Source: an uncultured Thiocystis sp.
GTDB lineage: Bacteria; Pseudomonadota; Gammaproteobacteria; Chromatiales; Chromatiaceae
Assembly (NCBI RefSeq): GCF_903866365.1
Contig: NZ_CAIPNF010000318.1
Location: 1 to 37,074, forward strand
Reading direction: 5' to 3'
DNA: 37,074 nt
Shown: positions 31,643-37,074 of the stretch, piece by piece
Numbering within the stretch: the stretch's first letter is position 1
How the letters are laid out: each line of letters opens with the position of its first letter
The notes under the pieces: model-generated
Told to the model about the DNA's origin: nothing
What the model saw: only the letters and a program-made list of their open reading frames with translations
The model's database searches: none
Program-made: the position numbers and the translations under genes

Positions 31643-32224
31643 CTAAAAAACCTTGGTGAGCGCAAAGCCCGCGAGCAGCAGGAAAAAGACACCGCTCGCC
31701 TGATGCAACCGATGCAGCGGGATGGATCTCAGCAACCGGCATCCCACCAGCACACCCAGCGCCGAGGTCACGGACAAGGCCAGGGTGGCGCCGATCCACA
31801 CCGAGAGCGGCGGCAGGCTGCTCGCCAGACCGGCGACCGCCAGTTGCGTCTTGTCGCCCATCTCGGCCAGCAGGATCATCAGGAAAGTGGTCAGCGCGAT
31901 ACCATCGACGCGGCGTTCATGCACAACATCGCTCTCTTCGTCCTCGGTGGCGCGCAGTGACAGAACCCCGAAGACCGCGAAGAGGATTGCGACAACGCCG
32001 GCCAGCACCCGCTCCGGAATCCACTGGGACAAACCGACGCCGAACACCACGGCCAGGGTATTCAGTACCACGAAGGCGGCAATGGAGCCGAACAGCACCG
32101 GCCCGTGGCGATGTTTTGCCGCGAGGGTCATGCAGACGAGCTGCGATTTGTCGCCCAGTTCAGCGAGAAAGACGAGACCAAAGGTGGTGATTGCGGGGGG
32201 CAGCCAGGCAATCGAATCGGACAT
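31643..32224 (-). CDS. UPF0016 (GDT1/TMEM165-type) Mn2+/Ca2+ exporter
   Basis: A 193-residue six-helix membrane protein made of two homologous halves. Each half has the family's E-x-G-D-(K/R)-(S/T) motif: VFLAELGDKSQLVCMTLAA near residue 20 and LLAEMGDKTQLAVAGLAS near residue 125. A short acidic cytoplasmic loop (ATEDEESDVVHE) lies between. Family members export manganese (bacterial MneA/MntX type) or exchange cations for protons. The ATG at 32224 gives the normal MSDSIAWLPPA start; the longer upstream frame is really the RNA leader. The yybP-ykoY-like leader (32236-32392) supports manganese as the substrate. It converges with the lipid-kinase-like gene, with 7 bases between the stops. Confidence 0.9.
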   Translation of the reverse strand: MSDSIAWLPPAITTFGLVFLAELGDKSQLVCMTLAAKHRHGPVLFGSIAAFVVLNTLAVVFGVGLSQWIPERVLAGVVAILFAVFGVLSLRATEDEESDVVHERRVDGIALTTFLMILLAEMGDKTQLAVAGLASSLPPLSVWIGATLALSVTSALGVLVGCRLLRSIPLHRLHQASGVFFLLLAGFALTKVF

Positions 32225-32235
32225 GGAAGACGCTG

Positions 32236-32392
32236 CTGGGGGCCGGGCAAGGAAACCTTTGGACCAGACGAAACGCGCCCAGCCCCAGCCAGACATCGCG
32301 CCAAGCCCGAGGTTTCGCCAAGCCGAATGACCGCCTGCGTCATGGTGTTGCCACCAAGTCCGTTGACACCGGCTCCTTCCGTGGCGCAAGCA
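32236..32392 (-). ncRNA. Probable yybP-ykoY manganese riboswitch (aptamer plus expression platform)
   Basis: On the minus strand an outer stem pairs GCGCCA (32382-32387) with TGGCGC (about 32299-32304). Between the arms lie, in order, GGAAGGAGCC, GGTGTCAACGG, TTGGTGGCAACACCATGACGC and GGCTTGGCGAAACC, which parallel the conserved elements of yybP-ykoY leaders of proteobacterial mntP and UPF0016 genes (GGAG-AGCC, GUCAAC, CAUGACGC, GGCGAGACC). The stretch after the aptamer can fold into a strong hairpin, GCCCAGCCCCAG (32277-32288, plus strand) against CTGGGGGCCGGGC (32236-32248), just before the start codon: a likely expression platform. No covariance model was run. Confidence 0.72.
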
Positions 32393-32659
32393 AGGGGGGC
32401 TAAGCCCATCAAGCCCGCAGAAATCTATCGGACTGGTATCGAGCTGTCAATTTTTCGACTGCAAACGCGCATCGGTGAAGCCATTCGCAAAACATCCTGG
32501 GACATTGGCGGATACGTCGCCGTGGATTGCAATCGCGCCCGCTTGTTCGACAATTACTCCAATAAAGACCGGTTGAACCCATCGACGCATGCAGTCTAAA
32601 CCGCGTCCACGACGAGACGCATGATGCAGCGTCCGGACACTGCCGGACAGGAGGAAGCG

Positions 32660-33757
32660 ATGATTGCCGATGCGATGAAGACGGTCGTCCCCACGCTCTA
32701 TTGGCACCGTCTTGAAGACGGGCGAGTGCAGTGTGATCTCTGTCCGCGTTTCTGTCGCATCAAGGAGGGACAGCGCGGTCTCTGTTTCGTGCGCGCCTGC
32801 GAGAAAGGCGAGATCGTCCTGACGACCTACGGGCGATCTTCCGGTTTCTGCGTCGACCCGATCGAGAAGAAACCTCTCAACCACTTTTTGCCGGGTACTC
32901 CGGTGCTTTCATTCGGCACCGCCGGGTGCAATCTGACCTGCCGTTTCTGTCAGAACTGGGATATGAGCAAGTCGCGCGAGATGGATATTCTCGCCGATCA
33001 GGCCGCGCCCGAGACCATCGCCCGCGCGGCCGAGTCGCTGGGCTGTCGCAGCGTGGCCTATACCTACAACGATCCGGTCATCTTTCTGGAATATGCCGTC
33101 GCTGTGGCCCAAGCGTGCCGGGCGCGCGGGATCAAGTCGGTCGCGGTCACCGCCGGCTACATCTGTCCCGAGCCGCGCGCCGAATTCTTTGCGTGGATGG
33201 ATGCCGCGAACGTTGATCTTAAGGGGTTTTCGGAGGATTTTTACCACAGACTCTGTAGCGGTCATCTGCAACCCGTGCTGGAGACCCTGGAATACCTGGT
33301 CCACGAGACCCCGGTCTGGGTCGAACTCACCACCCTGCTGATCCCCGGCGAGAATGACTCGGATGCCGACCTGGAGGCCATGACCCAATGGGTGGTCGAG
33401 CATCTGGGGCCGGATGTGCCCCTGCATTTCACCGCCTTTCATCCCGATTACAAGATGTTCGATGTTCCGGCGACGCCGCCGGGAACCCTGACCAGAGCGC
33501 GCGCCATTGCCTTGAGAAATGGCGTGCGTCATGCCTACACGGGAAACGTCCATGATGACGCGGGCGGCAGTACCTATTGTCATCACTGCGGTCACAAGCT
33601 GATCGGGCGGGATTGGTACGTGCTGTCGGATTGGAATCTGACGGCGGAAGGCTGCTGCAATCGGTGCGGGACGGTGTGCGCGGGAGTCTTCGAGGCGCAT
33701 CCTGGAACCTGGGGCGGGCGGCGCCTGCCGGTGCGGTTGCGCGATTTCGCCGGTTAA
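32660..33757 (+). CDS. amrS: AmrS-type radical SAM protein (AmmeMemoRadiSam system)
   Basis: A 365-residue radical S-adenosylmethionine enzyme. The [4Fe-4S]/SAM motif is CNLTCRFCQNW (Cys-x3-Cys-x2-Cys, about 93-101), preceded by an N-terminal cysteine set CDLCPRFCRIKEGQRGLCF (about 22-40). TYNDPVIFLEYA and NVDLKGFSEDFY follow, as in AmrS/PflA-like proteins. A C-terminal zinc-ribbon-like pair, YCHHCG and CCNRCGTVC, extends the protein beyond the common core. ATG 32660 is chosen because GGAGGAAG stands right before it. The partners AmrA and AmrB are absent from the window. The 267 bases upstream (32393-32659), between the riboswitch and this gene, contain no recognisable gene. Substrate unknown. 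Confidence 0.9.
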   Translation: MIADAMKTVVPTLYWHRLEDGRVQCDLCPRFCRIKEGQRGLCFVRACEKGEIVLTTYGRSSGFCVDPIEKKPLNHFLPGTPVLSFGTAGCNLTCRFCQNWDMSKSREMDILADQAAPETIARAAESLGCRSVAYTYNDPVIFLEYAVAVAQACRARGIKSVAVTAGYICPEPRAEFFAWMDAANVDLKGFSEDFYHRLCSGHLQPVLETLEYLVHETPVWVELTTLLIPGENDSDADLEAMTQWVVEHLGPDVPLHFTAFHPDYKMFDVPATPPGTLTRARAIALRNGVRHAYTGNVHDDAGGSTYCHHCGHKLIGRDWYVLSDWNLTAEGCCNRCGTVCAGVFEAHPGTWGGRRLPVRLRDFAG

Positions 33758-33770
33758 GCGAATCTGGCGA

Positions 33771-33888
33771 GCCAACCGCTGTCGTCGTCTCCGCGACAGC
33801 GATTGGCCAAATGGCAGATGTGAAGAGGATGGCGAATCCCCGCCAATCATTGATTCGGAAAATTCAATCTTTCCGCTGATCGGCGGGG
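33771..33888. repeat. Two strong hairpins between convergent amrS and hemL
   Basis: The first hairpin (33771-33807) pairs GCCAACCGCTGTCG with CGACAGCGATTGGC, 14 bp with one mismatch, around a 9-base loop. The second (33838-33888) pairs CCCCGCCAATCA with TGATCGGCGGGG, 12 bp with one mismatch, with an inner GGAAA/TTTCC stem. Neither has a U-tract, so they are not classical terminators. They may block exonucleases at both transcript ends or be palindromic repeats. Confidence 0.6.
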
Positions 33889-33900
33889 CGGTGGGACGTC

Positions 33901-35184
33901 TCAGCCAGCGATCGCCGCGAAGGTCTCCGCCGCCGCGTCCAGCGTGTCCTGGATGTGTCCGTCAGTGTGCGTGCTGGAGACGAATCCGGCCTCGAACGCC
34001 GACGGTGCCAGATAGACGCCGCGTTCCAGCATGCCGTGGAAAAAGGCTTTGAACCGCTCCTGATCGCATTGAGTGGCCTGTTCGTAATTCGTCACCCGCT
34101 CGCCGGTGAAGAAGAGCCCGAACATGCCGCCGACCTGATTGGTGCTGAAGGGGATGCTGGCGGCATCGGCGCGTTCCTGCAAGCCACCGAGCAGCTTGGC
34201 GGTGGTGTCGGCGAGTCGGTCATGGAAACCGGGCACGGAGATCAGTTCCAGGGTCTTGAGTCCGGCGGCCATGGCGATCGGGTTGCCGGAGAGGGTGCCG
34301 GCCTGATAGACCGGGCCGAGCGGCGAGAGACGCGACATGATCTCGCGCCGGCCGCCGAAGGCACCGACCGGCATGCCGCCGCCGATGACCTTGCCGAGCG
34401 CGGTCAGGTCGGGCGTGATGCCATAGAGTCCCTGGGCGCAGCCGAGCGCGACCCGGAAGCCGGTCATGACCTCGTCGAAGATCAGCAACGCGCCGGACTG
34501 ATCGCAGACCTCGCGCAAACCTTCAAGGAAGCCCGGCACCGGCGGGATGCAGTTCATGTTGCCGGCGACCGGCTCGACGATGATGCAGGCGATCTCGGAA
34601 CCGATGGCGGCGAAGGTTTCGCGCACCTGTTCCAGATCGTTGTAGCGCAGCGTGATGGTCAGTTCGGCCAGCGCCGCCGGGACGCCGGGCGAGCTAGGTT
34701 CGCCGAAGGTCAGCGCGCCAGAGCCGGCCTTGACCAGCAGCGAGTCGGCGTGACCGTGATAACAGCCCTCGAACTTCACGATCTTGTCGCGCCCGGTAAA
34801 ACCGCGCGCCAGACGCAGCGCGCTCATGGTCGCCTCGGTGCCGGAGCTGACCATGCGCACCATGTCCATGCTCGGAACCAGTTCGCAGACCCGGTTGGCC
34901 ATGACGGTTTCGAGTTCGGTCGGGGCGCCGAAGGAGAGCCCCTTGTCGAGTCGCTCGCGCACCGCCGCCAGCACCTCGGGATGGGCGTGACCCAGGATCA
35001 TCGGACCCCAGGAGCCAACATAATCGATATAGCGTTTGCCGTCGGCATCGAAGACATAAGGGCCTGCGGCGCGCTCGAAGAACACCGGATCGCCGCCGAC
35101 CCCGCGAAACGCCCGCACCGGCGAATTGACCCCGCCGGGGATGTGGCGTAGCGCGGCCTGGAACAGCTCATGGGAACGGGTCAT
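33901..35184 (-). CDS. hemL: Glutamate-1-semialdehyde 2,1-aminomutase
   Basis: A PLP enzyme converting glutamate-1-semialdehyde to 5-aminolevulinate, the C5 route to heme and bacteriochlorophyll. The 427-residue length is normal. Typical parts are [20 protein letters not shown] at the N-terminus, [71 protein letters not shown] and the PLP lysine region [20 protein letters not shown]. The start overlaps the thiE stop by ATGA, so hemL is the last gene of a thiD-thiE-hemL unit, a grouping common in gammaproteobacteria. Confidence 0.97.
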   Translation of the reverse strand: MTRSHELFQAALRHIPGGVNSPVRAFRGVGGDPVFFERAAGPYVFDADGKRYIDYVGSWGPMILGHAHPEVLAAVRERLDKGLSFGAPTELETVMANRVCELVPSMDMVRMVSSGTEATMSALRLARGFTGRDKIVKFEGCYHGHADSLLVKAGSGALTFGEPSSPGVPAALAELTITLRYNDLEQVRETFAAIGSEIACIIVEPVAGNMNCIPPVPGFLEGLREVCDQSGALLIFDEVMTGFRVALGCAQGLYGITPDLTALGKVIGGGMPVGAFGGRREIMSRLSPLGPVYQAGTLSGNPIAMAAGLKTLELISVPGFHDRLADTTAKLLGGLQERADAASIPFSTNQVGGMFGLFFTGERVTNYEQATQCDQERFKAFFHGMLERGVYLAPSAFEAGFVSSTHTDGHIQDTLDAAAETFAAIAG

Positions 35185-35819
35185 CGGGTGTTCTCCTTCG
35201 GAAACAGGTTGGTGTAGGCGCGGGCGGCGGCGGCGATGTCAGGCTGGTCGAAGACGCCAGAGACAACCGCGAGCATGCGCGCGCCCGCCGCGATCAATGA
35301 ACCGCCATTGTCCGGCGTGATCCCGCCAATCGCAACTGGTGGGATGCGCAGACGCCGGCGCGACTCGGTCAGGAGTCGTGGATCGGCGCGCGCGGCCTGG
35401 GGTTTGGTGGCGGAGGGAAAGAAGCTGCCGAAGGCGATATAGCTGGCGCCGGCCTGTTCGGCGGCCTCGGCGAGTGCCAGATCATCGTAACAGGAGACGC
35501 CGATGATCGCTGCGTCGCCGAGTCGTTCGCGGGCCTGGCGCGGATCGGGGTCGTCGCGGCCCAGATGAACGCCGTCCGCGCCCAGGTCGACCGCCAGTGC
35601 CAGATCATCGTTGACGATGAGCGGAATCCCTGCTTCACGGCAGAGCGTTAGCAGTGCCGCGCCGCGGTCATGGCGTCCCTGGGAGTCGGAATGCTTGTCG
35701 CGATACTGGATCAGACGGGCGCCGCCTTTGATCGCTTGGACGACCTGTTCGGTCAGCGAGACGGGGCTGTTCGATGCGTCCGGGGTGATGGCGTAGAGGC
35801 CGTTCAGGTGATGGATCAT
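35181..35819 (-). CDS. thiE: Thiamine-phosphate synthase
   Basis: It joins hydroxymethylpyrimidine diphosphate and thiazole phosphate to thiamine monophosphate. The TIM-barrel protein of about 212 residues shows [71 protein letters not shown] (read as two adjacent elements), [14 protein letters not shown] and [12 protein letters not shown], the ordered ThiE motifs. The ATG at 35819 is preferred, one base after the thiD stop; a start at 35849 would overlap thiD. Neither has a clear ribosome site, consistent with coupling to thiD translation. The junction contains a degenerate copy of the ACCGACC heptamer. No TPP riboswitch is visible upstream of thiD. Confidence 0.94.
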   Translation of the reverse strand: MIHHLNGLYAITPDASNSPVSLTEQVVQAIKGGARLIQYRDKHSDSQGRHDRGAALLTLCREAGIPLIVNDDLALAVDLGADGVHLGRDDPDPRQARERLGDAAIIGVSCYDDLALAEAAEQAGASYIAFGSFFPSATKPQAARADPRLLTESRRRLRIPPVAIGGITPDNGGSLIAAGARMLAVVSGVFDQPDIAAAARAYTNLFPKENTR

Positions 35820-35820
35820 G

Positions 35821-36624
35821 TTATCGGTGGTCGGTCGGGTTGAGATCATAAAGCCGGTTGGGCGTGAGTTGGCAGCGTCCGGACCGAAACGCCCGTTGCA
35901 GGCTGTTCCAGGTATAGGCTTGCGCCGAGTCGACGGCGTCCACCATGCTCATCCCCAGCGCGATCCGGGCCGCGATGGCGCTGGCAAGGGTGCAGCCGGA
36001 GCCATGATACTCGCCGGGCAGTCGCGGCCAGTCCCAATCCCGCCGCGCGCCGTCGGGGCCATGGAGTCGATTGGTGACCTGCCGGGTGTCGTCATGGGTG
36101 CCGGTGATCAAGACCCAGCGCGCGCCCATCTCCAGCAGACGCGCGGCGCAGTCGGCGGGCGAGTCGGCGTCGGTCAGCGTGCGCGCCTCGGGCAGGTTGG
36201 GCGTGATCAGTGTGCTGCGCGGGATGAGTTGCTTGCGTAGCTGCTCCAGCAGGGCCGCGTCGGCAACCCGCTGACCGGCGCCGGATGCCAGCACGGGGTC
36301 GAGGATGACCGGGAGTTCCGGGTGCGCGTCGACGAGGCGGACGATCGCCTGCGCGATCCGTGCATCGCCGATCAGTCCGATCTTCAATGCGCGGGGGTCG
36401 CTGTCGTGGATGAGCGCCTGGCATTGGGCCTCGACTTGTTCGGGCGGTTGCGGATAAAGGTGGCGCAGACCGCAGGTATCCTGGTCGGTCAGCGCGCTGA
36501 TGACGGTGACGGCAAAGGCGCCGCCCGCCCGGATCGACTCGGCGTCTGCGAGGATCCCCGCGCCGCCGCTCGGGTCATGGCCGCCGATGCAGAGCACGAC
36601 GGGACGCTGTGTGGAGACGTGCAT
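35821..36624 (-). CDS. thiD: Hydroxymethylpyrimidine/phosphomethylpyrimidine kinase
   Basis: ThiD phosphorylates hydroxymethylpyrimidine twice to the diphosphate used by ThiE. The 267-residue ribokinase-fold protein shows [21 protein letters not shown] at its N-terminus, [53 protein letters not shown] and the anion-hole/catalytic motif [19 protein letters not shown]. The ATG at 36624 is preceded by GAGGA; an in-frame ATG at 36642 is less well placed. First gene of thiD-thiE-hemL and divergent from the rubredoxin gene. The intervening 142 bases contain a 6-bp AGACAC/GTGTCT stem but no recognisable riboswitch. Confidence 0.95.
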   Translation of the reverse strand: MHVSTQRPVVLCIGGHDPSGGAGILADAESIRAGGAFAVTVISALTDQDTCGLRHLYPQPPEQVEAQCQALIHDSDPRALKIGLIGDARIAQAIVRLVDAHPELPVILDPVLASGAGQRVADAALLEQLRKQLIPRSTLITPNLPEARTLTDADSPADCAARLLEMGARWVLITGTHDDTRQVTNRLHGPDGARRDWDWPRLPGEYHGSGCTLASAIAARIALGMSMVDAVDSAQAYTWNSLQRAFRSGRCQLTPNRLYDLNPTDHR

Positions 36625-36766
36625 GTTTGCGAGTCCTCGCATGATTGCATTGAAATCTCAGAGAGAATCCCTAGATTTTGGGGGATTTCCCATGAAGACA
36701 CGAGGTGTCTATCGAGCGTGGCAATGGCGGTCAGGTCTGCCGTTGCCGCTGAACTGGAGTGGTGCG

Positions 36767-36931
36767 ATGAAGACCTATCAGTGCGTGGTGTGTGGACTGA
36801 TCTATGACGAGGCGCAGGGCTGGCCGCAAGACGGTATCGCTCCGGGGACCAAATGGGAAGATGTCCCGATGAATTGGAAATGCCCGGAGTGCGGAGTCGG
36901 CAAGGACGATTTCGATTTGGTCGAGATTTAA
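36767..36931 (+). CDS. rubA: Rubredoxin
   Basis: A 54-residue one-iron electron carrier. Iron ligands are Cys6 and Cys9 ([12 protein letters not shown]) and Cys39 and Cys42 ([13 protein letters not shown]), with conserved aromatic residues Tyr13, Trp30 and Trp37. GGAG lies about 8 bases before the ATG at 36767; the same frame is open further upstream but codes for nothing recognisable. Divergent from thiD, as in many gammaproteobacteria. The redox partner is not evident in the window. Confidence 0.96.
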   Translation: MKTYQCVVCGLIYDEAQGWPQDGIAPGTKWEDVPMNWKCPECGVGKDDFDLVEI

Positions 36932-36936
36932 CCCTA

Positions 36937-37074
36937 GTACAGCGGCGCCCAAGTCCCTGTAAGGGCTTTGGCGATTAATGGTATCCTATTGACTATCTTG
37001 TTCGCACAGTACAGTCAGTATGATCGGCCAACCCCGTTACCGCATTAACCTGCTGGCGTCAGAACGGACCACGC
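36937..37074 (+). mobile_element. Left end of a probable IS630-type element (runs off the window)
   Basis: Just after the rubredoxin stop, a TA dinucleotide (36935-36936) is followed by GTACAGCGGCGCCCAAGTCC and a CCCT/AGGG hairpin, which looks like a transposon terminus inserted at TA as IS630/mariner elements do. The 3' end lies outside the window, so the inverted repeat cannot be confirmed. Confidence 0.45.
37020..37074 (+). CDS. N-terminus of a probable IS630-family transposase (partial)
   Basis: An ATG at 37020 opens a frame reading MIGQPRYRINLLASERTT up to the window edge. The YRINL...ER pattern resembles the first residues of IS630-type transposases (a short strand before the helix-turn-helix). 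Only 18 residues are available, there is no clear ribosome site, and no catalytic residue is visible, so the name rests on resemblance plus the TA-flanked end at 36937. Confidence 0.45.
   Translation, partial: MIGQPRYRINLLASERTT

Noticed and set aside
32128-32412. Small minus-strand protein-like frame (VNGLGGNTMTQAVIRLGETSG)
   Set aside because: It coincides with the riboswitch-like leader; the apparent conservation is that of the RNA aptamer, not of a protein.
36625-36766. TPP riboswitch upstream of thiD
   Set aside because: A CTGAGA-like hexamer occurs, but the other thi-box elements are absent and the region is short; only a small AGACAC/GTGTCT stem is visible.

Overview
The window looks like a chromosomal segment of a GC-rich gammaproteobacterium, most likely a purple sulfur bacterium (Chromatiaceae) or a close sulfur-oxidizing relative. 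Three things support this: the dissimilatory adenylylsulfate reductase pair aprBA, the Pseudomonas-like order tonB / gshB / pilGHIJ-chpA, and a rubredoxin-thiD-thiE-hemL block typical of gammaproteobacteria. The genus cannot be fixed from sequence reading alone.

Layout. 1-1562: a transposase start running off the left edge, and a complete but decayed IS4/Tn5-like element (148-1553) with inverted ends and an almost perfect 9-bp target duplication; 1563-1813 holds no gene I recognise. 1814-5018 (minus): tonB-apbE (overlapping) and gshB. 5279-14411 (plus): a type IV pilus chemosensory operon, pilG, pilH, pilI, pilJ and a 1774-residue ChpA/PilL hybrid kinase, without pilK. 14408-15543 (minus): rsmE and a DUF423 membrane protein. 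15544-18640: aprB and aprA with a long structured leader, hairpins between the two genes and a clear terminator. 18733-19098: an inactivated VapC-like PIN toxin remnant. 19268-25245 (plus): a YkgJ-type protein, a GmhA-like SIS isomerase, ogt, a 13-unit heptamer tandem repeat, xerD, yajQ, a DsbC-type isomerase and a PP2C phosphatase. A shared bidirectional terminator separates these from an SCP2-domain gene.

26005-30785 (minus) is the most interesting block: a tightly packed run znuC-znuB-zur-zrgA(DUF2796)-PTPS-SDR-SDR, which joins zinc import and zinc sensing to a probable reduced-pterin branch. The PTPS carries an E-x2-HGH signature instead of the usual catalytic Cys. A candidate Zur site lies in the divergent promoter region shared with a dolichol/phytol-kinase-like gene (30952-31635).

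31643-32392 (minus) is a UPF0016 (GDT1/TMEM165) cation exporter preceded by what looks like a yybP-ykoY manganese riboswitch. Then follow an AmrS-type radical SAM protein (plus), two strong hairpins, thiD-thiE-hemL (minus) and rubredoxin (plus). The right edge enters a probable IS630-type element.

No rRNA, tRNA or CRISPR array was seen. All functional names come from motif and family recognition by eye; no database search was run.
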